Origin: Streptomyces sp.
Lineage (GTDB): Bacteria > Actinomycetota > Actinomycetes > Streptomycetales > Streptomycetaceae
DNA length: 64,000 bases
Direction: 5' to 3'
Assembly (NCBI RefSeq): GCF_019510245.1
Contig: NZ_JAEKKT010000159.1
Location: 50,674-114,673, forward strand
Under the pieces are notes generated by a model. The model saw only the letters and a program-made list of their open reading frames with translations, was not told the origin of the DNA and searched no databases. The translations under genes and the position numbers were made by a program. Below are positions 53,148 to 60,616 of the stretch, piece by piece; within the stretch, counting starts at the first letter, position 1; each line of letters opens with the position of its first letter.

Positions 53148-53183
53148 GTTGCTCGATACGGCACGCATCTCGTGTTTCGCAAC
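53148..53183 (-). promoter_or_regulatory. Tandem IclR-type operator of the mscR gene
   Basis: On the minus strand: GTTGCG-N5-CGAGAT, then GC, then GTGCCG-N5-AGCAAC. Both outer half-sites (GTTGCG, AGCAAC) are the same as at the dimethylglycine dehydrogenase gene, and the 17-2-17 spacing is exact. It lies 33-68 bases upstream of the mscR ATG. Confidence 0.65.
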
Positions 53184-53361
53184 ACAGCATCGCGGAGGCC
53201 GAACCGGGGGTCAAGGATCCGTCGGCGGCCCCCGCGTCCGGCACGGCCGGGGCGTGCACCGCATGCACGGGGGCCGACATCGCACCCGCAGGTATCATTT
53301 ATTAGGCAAACACCACAAACACCGACATCCCGAGTCCGGCACGGATGTGCCCGAGGTGAGG

Positions 53362-55803
53362 ATGCGCGACATCACCTTCGACGGCCGCGGCGAGCTCCCT
53401 GAGCCCGGGGGCGAGGCGGAGGTACTGCTGGACGCGCAGGGCCGGGTGGCGGCCTGGGGCCCCGGCGCCGAGGCGCTGCTCGGTCACCCGGCGCGGGAGG
53501 TGCTCGGCCGGCCCGCGGCCGGCCTGCTGCACGACCCCGCCGAGGCGGGGCGCGTGGTGCGGCGGTGGGAGGACGGCGTCCGCCAGGGGCCGCTCGTGCT
53601 GCGGCGGCGCGGCGGGGAGCCGGTCGAGGTCCAGGTCTGGGTACGCTCCCTCACCGCCGCGGACGGCGAGCAGCGGTGGCTCGTACAGGCGGCCGGCGCG
53701 GAGGCGTACCGCACGTACGAATTCGGCCGTGCCCTGCTGCAGGGGCTGTTCACCGACATCCCCTTCCACATCGACCTCTTCGACACCCGGCAGCGGTTCA
53801 TCGCCCAGAACCTCGCGCAGCGGCGCGCCGGGGTGTTCCGGGATGCCGAGTACTCCGGGCACACCATGCGCGAGATGGCCCCGCCCGGCCTCCTGGACAT
53901 CGACGCGCTGGAGGAGCGGCAACGGCGGGTGCTGGAGACCGGCAAGGCGCTGCTCGACACCGAGGTGGTCGGCCACCCCGTACCCGGTTCGCCGCAGGAC
54001 TACGTGTGGTCGGAGTCCATCCTGCCGCTCAGGGACCCGGCCGGGACGGTGATCGCGCTGGCCCATGTGGTCTCCGACGTGACCCACCGGGTCCGCTCGC
54101 GCGAGCGGCTGGTCCTGGCCAACGAGGCCGGCACCCGGATCGGCACCACCCTGGACCTGTGGCAGACGGCCCGGGAGCTGGCCGAGGTCGCGGTGCCGTG
54201 GTTCGCCGACGCCTGCCACGTCGACCTGCTGGACTCCGTCCTCTCCGACCGGGACGACACGGACGGCAGGGAGCCGGCCGACGACGCACGGCCGCGCCAC
54301 CCGCTGCTGCGCCGGGCCGCGTCCGACGGAGTGACCGCCGGGGACACGCCCCCCGGCGGGGCGCGCACGGTACGGGTGGGCGACCTCGACACGGCGGCGA
54401 CGGTGCCGGGCTCGCCGTTCCTCGCCGCCCTCGCGAAGGGCGAGTCCGTCCTCCTCACCGACGAGCAGCTGCGCCCCGCCGCCACCGACCCCCGCCGGGC
54501 ACCGGGAGCGGGCCCGGACGTCCACTCCTGGCTGCTGGTCCCCATGCTCGCCCGGGGCGTCGCCCTCGGAACCGCCGTCTTCATGCGCTCGCGCAGCCCA
54601 CGCCGGTTCGAGCCCGAGGACGTGCTGCTCGCCGAGCAGATCGTGACCCGTACCGCGGTGTGCGTCGACAACGCCAGCCGCTACCACCGGGAGCGGACGA
54701 CGGCCCGGACCCTGCGGCGCAGTCTGCTCCCCCAGCACCTGCCGTCGCCGTCGGCGGTGCGGACGGCGTCCCGCTATCTGCCGGCCAGCGAGCACACCGG
54801 GCTGGGCGGGGACTGGTTCGACGTGATCCCGCTGTCCGGGGCCCGGGTGGCGCTCGTGGTGGGCGACGTGGTCGGGCACGGTCTGCAGTCGGCGGTGACC
54901 ATGGGCCGGCTGCGCGGTGCCGTCCGCACCCTCGCGGACCTCGACCTGTCCCCCGCGGAGCTCCTCGCCCACCTGGACGACCAGATGAACCGGTTCCTCG
55001 ACGAGCGCGGCGACGAGGTGTCCCTGGTGACGGGGGCGACCTGCCTGTACGCGGTGTACGACCCGGTGTCCCGGCTGTGCCAGCTGGCGCGTGCCGGTCA
55101 TCCGCCCCCCGCGGTCGTCACCGCGGACGGCGCCGTCGACTTCGTGGACCTGCCCGGCGGCCCGCCCCTCGGCCTCGGCGGTGTCGTGTTCGAGGAACGG
55201 GAGATCGCCCTGGCCGACGGGGACCTGCTGGTCCTCTACACGGACGGACTGCTGGAGTCGCGTGCGCAGGACTTCGTCACCGGGCTGCGCCGGATGCGCG
55301 CCACGCTCTCCCGCACCCCCGCGTCGGCCGCACCGCAGGAGGTGTGCGACACGCTGGTCACCGAACTGCTGCCACCGGGCCACCAGGACGACGTGGCCGT
55401 GCTGGTGGCCCGGATGAGGGGTCTGGCCCCGGACGCCCATGTCACCTGGGAGATCGAGGCGCAGGAGCAAATGGTCCGCCGGGCACGGGAGCTGACGGCC
55501 CGGCAGCTCGCGCGGTGGGGTCTGGCGGAGGAGTCGTTCACCACCGAGCTCATCGTGAGCGAGCTGGTGACGAACGCGCTGCGGTACGGCGGCGCGCCGA
55601 TCACCGTGCGCCTGATCCGGGACCGGAGCCTGATCTGCGAGGTCTCGGACGGCAGCAGCACCTCGCCCCATGTGCGGCGCGCCCGGGACACGGACGAGGG
55701 CGGACGCGGTCTCTACCTCATCACCCAGCTCGCACAGAACTGGGGGACGCGGTACAACGCGCGGGGCAAGACCATCTGGGCCGAGCAGTCACTTCCCGGC
55801 TGA
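53362..55803 (+). CDS. SpoIIE/RsbU-type PP2C phosphatase with PAS, GAF and HATPase domains
   Basis: The protein (813 residues from ATG 53362) has two N-terminal PAS-like units (AEVLLDAQGRVAAWGPGAEALLGHPAREVLGRP; IPFHIDLFDTRQRFIAQN), a GAF domain (about 260-440), and a SpoIIE phosphatase domain (ASRYLPASEHTGLGGDWFDVIPLSGARVALVVGDVVGHG; LLVLYTDGLLESR; GHQDDVAVLVARM). An RsbW-like ATPase domain ends it (TTELIVSELVTNALRYGG; RGLYLITQLAQNWGTRY). It likely controls anti-anti-sigma phosphorylation. GTG starts at 53347 and 53356 are also possible. The long open frame further upstream is antisense to mscR. Confidence 0.9.
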   Translation: MRDITFDGRGELPEPGGEAEVLLDAQGRVAAWGPGAEALLGHPAREVLGRPAAGLLHDPAEAGRVVRRWEDGVRQGPLVLRRRGGEPVEVQVWVRSLTAADGEQRWLVQAAGAEAYRTYEFGRALLQGLFTDIPFHIDLFDTRQRFIAQNLAQRRAGVFRDAEYSGHTMREMAPPGLLDIDALEERQRRVLETGKALLDTEVVGHPVPGSPQDYVWSESILPLRDPAGTVIALAHVVSDVTHRVRSRERLVLANEAGTRIGTTLDLWQTARELAEVAVPWFADACHVDLLDSVLSDRDDTDGREPADDARPRHPLLRRAASDGVTAGDTPPGGARTVRVGDLDTAATVPGSPFLAALAKGESVLLTDEQLRPAATDPRRAPGAGPDVHSWLLVPMLARGVALGTAVFMRSRSPRRFEPEDVLLAEQIVTRTAVCVDNASRYHRERTTARTLRRSLLPQHLPSPSAVRTASRYLPASEHTGLGGDWFDVIPLSGARVALVVGDVVGHGLQSAVTMGRLRGAVRTLADLDLSPAELLAHLDDQMNRFLDERGDEVSLVTGATCLYAVYDPVSRLCQLARAGHPPPAVVTADGAVDFVDLPGGPPLGLGGVVFEEREIALADGDLLVLYTDGLLESRAQDFVTGLRRMRATLSRTPASAAPQEVCDTLVTELLPPGHQDDVAVLVARMRGLAPDAHVTWEIEAQEQMVRRARELTARQLARWGLAEESFTTELIVSELVTNALRYGGAPITVRLIRDRSLICEVSDGSSTSPHVRRARDTDEGGRGLYLITQLAQNWGTRYNARGKTIWAEQSLPG

Positions 55804-55992
55804 CGCGCCCGCGGCGGAGGGGGGCCGGTCGTCGTCCGAGCCGGGTACGACGACCAGGAAGGCGTCCGAGCCGAGATCCATCACCACGGTCGCCCGCTCG
55901 CCCTCGGCGCGGCACCGCGCCGCGTACTCCTCAGCCGGCCACGAACCCCGGGGAGCCCCGGCGGGAAATCGCTCCAGCACCCTCGCACCCAT
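55789..55992 (-). CDS. Small conserved-looking hypothetical protein, 67 aa
   Basis: ATG 55992 (AGGA 5 bases upstream) begins a 67-residue product containing RVLERFPAGAPRGSWPAEEYAARCRAEGERATVVMDLGSDAFLVVVPG, a compact alpha/beta sequence with normal Streptomyces codon bias. I do not recognise a named family. Its 3' end overlaps the convergent phosphatase gene by 15 bp. It is too acidic and short for an enzyme; a regulatory or accessory role is possible but unproven. Confidence 0.6.
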   Translation of the reverse strand: MGARVLERFPAGAPRGSWPAEEYAARCRAEGERATVVMDLGSDAFLVVVPGSDDDRPPSAAGASAGK

Positions 55993-56261
55993 AGTGGTCC
56001 TGCACCTCCCGGGTCGGTTTTCGCCTTTCCCTGCGGCTGCCCCCGATCGACGCGGACATGCCGGAAACGCCCCGGACTGCCGCCGGCCGCCGGTCCGTCG
56101 CACGACGCGGTGTTCACGCCCCTGGCTGCGGGAGCGCGGCTGAGCGCACCCGGAACGCCCGAGAGGTACACATAAAGAAGAGATAAGAGCAGAATGGTAG
56201 GTAGTGGCGTTTACCGCACGCACCAGACGCGGTCAGGCCTGCAAGTCAAAGGAGACGAGTC

Positions 56262-56702
56262 ATGGCCAACGTCTCGCACGGCAGAAGTGACATATCCAGC
56301 CACCCCGATGTCTCCGAGATGCGGGAGCGCTACGACCGCATGCTCGGCGGCCGTGACGTGGCACTCGTGGACGGACCGGTGTTCCTCCTCGGTCTGTACT
56401 GCGCGGCGTCCCCGTGGATCCTCCACTACACGGCGAGCCAGCCCGCGCTCGTGGCCCACAACCTGATCATGGGCATAGCGATAGGCCTGCTGGCACTGGG
56501 CTTCACCAGGGCACCGGAGCGCATGTACGGCCTCAGCTGGGCCATGTGCGCGCTGGGCATCTGGATGATCATCGCCCCCTGGGTGGTCGGCACCAGCCCG
56601 GACACGGGCGTCATCATCAACAACGTCGTCATCGGCGCGCTGGCCCTCTGCCTCGGGTTGGTGTGCGCCGCTTCGGCGGCCAGGCGGACGCCCATGACCT
56701 AG
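56262..56702 (+). CDS. SPW-repeat integral membrane protein
   Basis: The 146-residue protein has four membrane helices and two SPW-type motifs (CAASPWILHYT and MIIAPWVVGTSP), each at the end of a helix, with HNLIMGIAIGLLALGF and NNVVIGALALCLGLVCA following. SPW proteins are small bacterial membrane proteins of unknown role. AAAGGAGACGAG precedes ATG 56262. The 270 bases upstream are free of genes apart from the small ORF and include an A-rich stretch (CATAAAGAAGAGATAAG) near 56171 that may hold the promoter. Confidence 0.88.
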   Translation: MANVSHGRSDISSHPDVSEMRERYDRMLGGRDVALVDGPVFLLGLYCAASPWILHYTASQPALVAHNLIMGIAIGLLALGFTRAPERMYGLSWAMCALGIWMIIAPWVVGTSPDTGVIINNVVIGALALCLGLVCAASAARRTPMT

Positions 56703-56776
56703 GCACCGAGCATCCCCTGGAAGGGAGGACGCGGGGCCGGTCCGATGACGGCGGACCGGCCCCGCCGCGCGCCCGC

Positions 56777-57544
56777 TCAGCGGCCGGGGACCAGCCAGGG
56801 CTCCTGCGGGAGGGGGCTGCCCGTCTCGAGGAGGGACTTCAGGTTGGAGAGGACGGCCGGCCAGCCGGACGAGATCGCCCGGAGTTCGCCCTCGTCGTTG
56901 AGGTCCTCGTGGGTGACGGTGAGCTTCACGATGTCGGCGTGCGGGCGGATGTCGAAGGTGACGCGGGAGTGCCGGGCCCGGTCGCCCTCGTCCGCGGGCG
57001 CGGCCCAGGTGGTGACCAGCCGGGTGGGGCGGTCGCTCTCGACGACGCCGCCGACCACGTCGGCGATGCCGGAGTCGTCGGTGCGGACGTGCTCCCAGCG
57101 GGATCCGGGCTGCCAGTCGGAGACGTTGGAGTGCCCCCAGTAGACGGCGGTCAGGTCGGCGTCCGTGAGGGCGTCCCAGACCTTCTCGGGGGTGCTGGCG
57201 ATGTAGGTGACGTAGACATAGCTGGGCTGGTCGCTCATGGCTTCCTCGGCTCGTCGCTTCAGGTCGCCGAGCGCGCGCAGGCGCGGGCGCTCGAACTTGT
57301 CGATCCACCGCTCCTGGATCTCGTGGAGCGGCACCGGGTTGAGGTAGTGCAGCTTCTCCCGTCCCCGCCGCACGGCACTGATCAGGTTGGCGGCCTCCAG
57401 GACGGCCAGGTGCTGGGTCACCGACTGCCGGGTCATCGCGATGCGCTCACACAGCTCGCCCAGCGTCTGGCCGTTCTGCTCGTGCAGCCGGTCCAGCAGC
57501 CGCCTGCGGGTGTCGTCGGCCAGCGCCTTGAAGACCTGGTCCAT
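56777..57544 (-). CDS. ArsR-type regulator fused to an SRPBCC (AHSA1-like) domain
   Basis: The 255-residue protein starts with an ArsR winged helix (MDQVFKALADDTRRRLLDRLHEQNGQTLGELCERIAMTRQSVTQHLAVLEAANLISAVRRGREKLHYLN) without obvious metal-ligand cysteines. An AHSA1-type START-like domain follows from about residue 103 (YVYVTYIASTPEKVWDALTDADLTAVYWGHSNVSDWQPGSRWEH...). In many genomes these are two adjacent genes; here they are one chain. The SRPBCC part may sense a hydrophobic ligand. GAGGAC lies upstream of ATG 57544. Confidence 0.9.
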   Translation of the reverse strand: MDQVFKALADDTRRRLLDRLHEQNGQTLGELCERIAMTRQSVTQHLAVLEAANLISAVRRGREKLHYLNPVPLHEIQERWIDKFERPRLRALGDLKRRAEEAMSDQPSYVYVTYIASTPEKVWDALTDADLTAVYWGHSNVSDWQPGSRWEHVRTDDSGIADVVGGVVESDRPTRLVTTWAAPADEGDRARHSRVTFDIRPHADIVKLTVTHEDLNDEGELRAISSGWPAVLSNLKSLLETGSPLPQEPWLVPGR

Positions 57545-57648
57545 CCCGCTGTCGTCCTCTGATCGCACACTCAACGTTATGCAGGCAATTACTTGCATGT
57601 CAATGCCGGCACCGGTGCGGTGCGGTTCGGGGAGCCGTGCGGTTCATG

Positions 57649-57689
57649 AAAAAAGCCTCACCCGGCGGTAGTTGACCGCCGGGTGAGGC
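57649..57689 (-). terminator. Rho-independent terminator of the amino-acid permease gene
   Basis: GCCTCACCCGGCGGT (57655-57669) and its exact complement (57675-57689) form a 15-bp stem with a 5-base loop. On the minus strand the stem is followed by six T residues, so this is a classical intrinsic terminator 18 bp after the permease stop codon. It is the only one with a U-run seen in the window. Confidence 0.9.
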
Positions 57690-57707
57690 TGACGTGTGGC
57701 GGGGACG

Positions 57708-59177
57708 CTACACCACGGCCGGTTCCTCCGGCGTCAGGTACTCCTCGCTGATCTCCCTCGCCCCGAACGGCCACACCTTCTCCAGCCGGGCCCAGACCAG
57801 GAACGCCACGCAGCCGAGGGCGAGCCAGGCCAGGGACCACTCGATGGGGTGGCGGCCCGGGGAGTTGCGGTCCGCGTAGCCGTAGATCACGCACCAGCCG
57901 GCGAAGGCAACGATGCTCGGCAGCGGGTAGAGCCACATGCGGTACGGCCGCTTCAGGGCCGGCTGCCGGCGGCGCAGCACCGTGAGCGCCACGATCTGGG
58001 CCAGCGCCTGGACGATCACCATCACGGTGGTGAGCAGCTGGATCAGGGTCGCCAGGTCGGTGTGCCGGCCGATCAGGAAGCCGATCGCGGTGATCACGCC
58101 CATGGTCGCGAGCCCGAGCATCGGGAAGCGGTGCTTCGGGTGCAGCTTCTCGTAGGGGCGGAAGAAGACGCGGTCGCGGGCGGCGTCGTAGGGCACCCGG
58201 GAGCCGCCGAGCAGGCCGGTGAAGACCGAGGCGAAGGCGGTGATGAGGATGAGCACGGTCACCGTGTCGGCGGCGCCCTTGCCCCAGGTCTTCTCCAGGA
58301 CCGCCGAGGCGACCGAGGTCGAGGCGATGTCGTCCGGGTTCGTCATGCGGTGCCAGTCGACGACGCCGAGCGTGCCGATCTGGAGCAGCAGGTAGATGGC
58401 CATGATGCCGAGGATCGAGAGGAGGATGGACCGCGGCAGGACGCGGCCGGGTTCCTTGATCTCGGCGCCCATGTACGCGGTCGTGTTGTAGCCGAGGTAG
58501 TCGTAGATGCCGATGGTCAGGCCCGCGGCGAAGCCGAGCCAGAAGTGGTCGCTGGTCAGGTCGAAGGCGTGGGCCGGGTACGTGAAGGCCAGGTGCGGGC
58601 TGAAGTCGGTCGCCGCGGCGACGATCACCAGCAGCACCGAGGCGATCATCACCGTCCACATGACGGCGGTGATCCGGGCGATGTGCTCGATGCCGCGCCA
58701 GAGCAGGAGCACCACCAGGGCGATGACGCCGAGCCCGATCAGGTCGCCGGAGGTCTGGCCGAGGCCGGGGGCGAGGTAGCCCAGGTACTGGACGAAGCCG
58801 ACCACGCCGGTGGACATGATCAGCGGGATGAAGAGCATCGCCGTCCACACGAACAGGAACGGCATCAGGCGTCCGGTGCGGTACTGGAAGGCCTGCCGCA
58901 GATAGACGTAACTGCCCCCGGAACCGGGCATCGCGGCACCGAGCTCGGCCCAGACGAGGCCGTCGCAGAGCGCGAGCAGCGCGCCCGCGACGAAGCCGAT
59001 GACGGCCTGCGGGCCGCCGAACGCGGCGACCATGAGCGGGATGGTCACGAACGGACCGATGCCGCACATCTGGCTCATGTTGATGGCGGTGGCCTGGAAC
59101 AGCCCGACACGGCGGACGAAACCGCCGGCCGGTGGCGCACTGCCCGAGACGACGGGACTACCGGGACCTGCAGACAT
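57708..59177 (-). CDS. APC-family amino-acid permease
   Basis: The 489-residue protein has 12 to 13 membrane helices with the APC signature at the start (LFQATAINMSQMCGIGPFVTIPLMVAAFGGPQAVIGFVAGALLALCDGLVWAELGAAMPGSGGSYVYLRQAF) and YLGYNTTAYMGAEIKEPGRVLPRSILLS in helix 6-7. The substrate is likely an amino acid, amine or related solute. AGGAG lies 5 bases before ATG 59177. It diverges from the ROK regulator, whose operator lies between them, and ends at an intrinsic terminator. Confidence 0.92.
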   Translation of the reverse strand: MSAGPGSPVVSGSAPPAGGFVRRVGLFQATAINMSQMCGIGPFVTIPLMVAAFGGPQAVIGFVAGALLALCDGLVWAELGAAMPGSGGSYVYLRQAFQYRTGRLMPFLFVWTAMLFIPLIMSTGVVGFVQYLGYLAPGLGQTSGDLIGLGVIALVVLLLWRGIEHIARITAVMWTVMIASVLLVIVAAATDFSPHLAFTYPAHAFDLTSDHFWLGFAAGLTIGIYDYLGYNTTAYMGAEIKEPGRVLPRSILLSILGIMAIYLLLQIGTLGVVDWHRMTNPDDIASTSVASAVLEKTWGKGAADTVTVLILITAFASVFTGLLGGSRVPYDAARDRVFFRPYEKLHPKHRFPMLGLATMGVITAIGFLIGRHTDLATLIQLLTTVMVIVQALAQIVALTVLRRRQPALKRPYRMWLYPLPSIVAFAGWCVIYGYADRNSPGRHPIEWSLAWLALGCVAFLVWARLEKVWPFGAREISEEYLTPEEPAVV

Positions 59178-59252
59178 GAGGGCTCCTGAGCGAGACACGG
59201 GGAGGTGGGCGAGGCGCGTACGACGGGCGGGTGCCGACTCGACGGGATGGCC

Positions 59253-59276
59253 GATAAAGTTAAGGAGCCTTACTAG
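59253..59276. promoter_or_regulatory. ROK-type operator between permease and ROK genes
   Basis: GATAAAGTTAAGGAGCCTTA begins an imperfect palindrome (core TAAGG-AG-CCTTA). Its reverse complement matches the glucosaminidase operator at 60578-60601 in 17 of 24 positions, including AGTAA and TAACTTTA. It lies between the two divergent starts, suited to control both. Confidence 0.6.
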
Positions 59277-59316
59277 ATGCGTCAAGTATGCGCCGGGAAT
59301 CGGTGAGAATGGTGCG

Positions 59317-60504
59317 ATGGCCGCCAGCGACGTCGTAGAGGAGCAGGAGCAGCCCTGGAGCCGGCAGCGACTGCGCAGCACCAACGAGCGGCTGCTGCTG
59401 GACCGGCTGCGCCTGCTCGGCTCCGCCTCGCGCGCCCAACTGGCCAGGGAGACGGGTCTGTCGAAGCCGACGGTGTCCAGCGCACTCGCGTCCCTGGAGA
59501 CGGCGGGGCTGGTCCACGAGGTCGGCACCCACGTGCCGGAGCGCGGCCGCACGGCCGTGCTGTACGCGCCCGACCCGGCGGCGGGCTACGCACTCGGCAT
59601 CGATGTGGGCCGGAGCTGGCTGCGGGCGGCGGTCACCGATCTCGACGGCACCCTGGTCGCCCGTTCCGACGTGCGCAACCGGGCCCGGGGCTCGGGCGCG
59701 ATGGCCGACCTGCTGGTCGCAACCGCCCGGCAGGTCGTCGCCAACTCAGGAGTGGATCCGGCCGAGGTGGTGCACGGGGTGGTGGGCACGCCGGGCGTGT
59801 ACGACGAGCGGCAGCGCCGGGTGCGGTACGCGATGCATCTGCCGGGCTGGGGGCGCGCGGGCCTGTTCGACCGGATGCGCGAGGAGCTGGGTGTGCCGCT
59901 GGAGGTGCACAACGACGCCAATCTGGCGGCCCTCGGCGAGTACACGTACGGCGTCGGGGCGGGCAGCCGGCTGTTCGCGTACATCATGATCGGCACCGGC
60001 CTCGGGATGGGCGTGGTCAGCGAGGGGCGGCTGTTCACCGGGGCGCACGGACTCGCCGGGGAGATCGGCTTCCTGCCCTGGCCGGGGCGGCAGCGGGGGC
60101 CGGAGCGCCTGGAGGACGCGGTCTCGGGGGTGGCCGTGGTCGAGACCGCGCGACGGCTGGGGATGACCGGGCAGCTCACCGCGAAGTCCGTGTTCGACGC
60201 CGCCCGCCAGGGCGACCGGGCCGCCGCCGAGGCGGTACGGCTCGAGGGCGAGCGGATCGCGCACACGGTGGCCGCGGCCGCGGCCGTGCTCGACCCCGAC
60301 CTGGTGGTGCTCGGCGGCGGGGTCGGCCACAGCGTCGACCTGCTGCTGCGCCCCGTGCGGGAGCACTTGCGCACCCTCACCCCGCTGCGCCCGAAGCTGG
60401 CGCCCAGCGGCCTCGGCGAGGACGCGGTGCTGCTCGGCGCGGTGGCCACGGCCCTGGGCACCGCCCGTGACCTGGTGTTCGAGCGCAGGTCGGGCACGTC
60501 CTGA
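59317..60504 (+). CDS. ROK-family transcriptional regulator
   Basis: The 395-residue protein has an N-terminal winged helix (RLLLDRLRLLGSASRAQLARETGLSKPTVSSALASLETAGLVHEVG) and a ROK sugar-kinase-like domain (YALGIDVGRSWLRAAVTDLDGTLVARS, VVGTPGVYDERQRRVRYAMHLPGW, EVHNDANLAALGEYTYG, MIGTGLGMGVVSEGRLFTGAHGLAGEIGFLPW). The zinc-binding cysteine cluster of NagC-type ROK proteins is not seen. It most likely represses the adjacent permease and the downstream exo-glucosaminidase, with an amino sugar as inducer, similar to CsnR of chitosan metabolism. Confidence 0.92.
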   Translation: MAASDVVEEQEQPWSRQRLRSTNERLLLDRLRLLGSASRAQLARETGLSKPTVSSALASLETAGLVHEVGTHVPERGRTAVLYAPDPAAGYALGIDVGRSWLRAAVTDLDGTLVARSDVRNRARGSGAMADLLVATARQVVANSGVDPAEVVHGVVGTPGVYDERQRRVRYAMHLPGWGRAGLFDRMREELGVPLEVHNDANLAALGEYTYGVGAGSRLFAYIMIGTGLGMGVVSEGRLFTGAHGLAGEIGFLPWPGRQRGPERLEDAVSGVAVVETARRLGMTGQLTAKSVFDAARQGDRAAAEAVRLEGERIAHTVAAAAAVLDPDLVVLGGGVGHSVDLLLRPVREHLRTLTPLRPKLAPSGLGEDAVLLGAVATALGTARDLVFERRSGTS

Positions 60505-60577
60505 CGGCCGCGGCGCCAACTCGCGCAGGCGCCACGGTGATTGACACGACCTCTGCGGCGCCCTAGCTTGAGCCGGG

Positions 60578-60601
60578 TTAGTAAAGTTTCCTAACTTTAC
60601 G
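60578..60601. promoter_or_regulatory. ROK-type operator of the exo-glucosaminidase gene
   Basis: GTAAAGTT-TCCT-AACTTTAC (60581-60600) is a perfect palindrome with 8-bp arms, 16 bp before the GTG start. It shares the core with the site at 59253-59276. Confidence 0.75.
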
Positions 60602-60616
60602 AGCCTGGAGACCATC

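Noticed and set aside
51922..53361. Long open frame upstream of the PP2C phosphatase in the same frame
   Set aside because: It is the antisense of mscR and its promoter; its translation lacks any domain and the phosphatase homology begins only after 53362.
56160..56220. Possible sigma-B promoter before the SPW gene (GGTAGGTAG)
   Set aside because: No GNNT element at the required 14-16 bp distance and no true GGGTAC/T, so not called.
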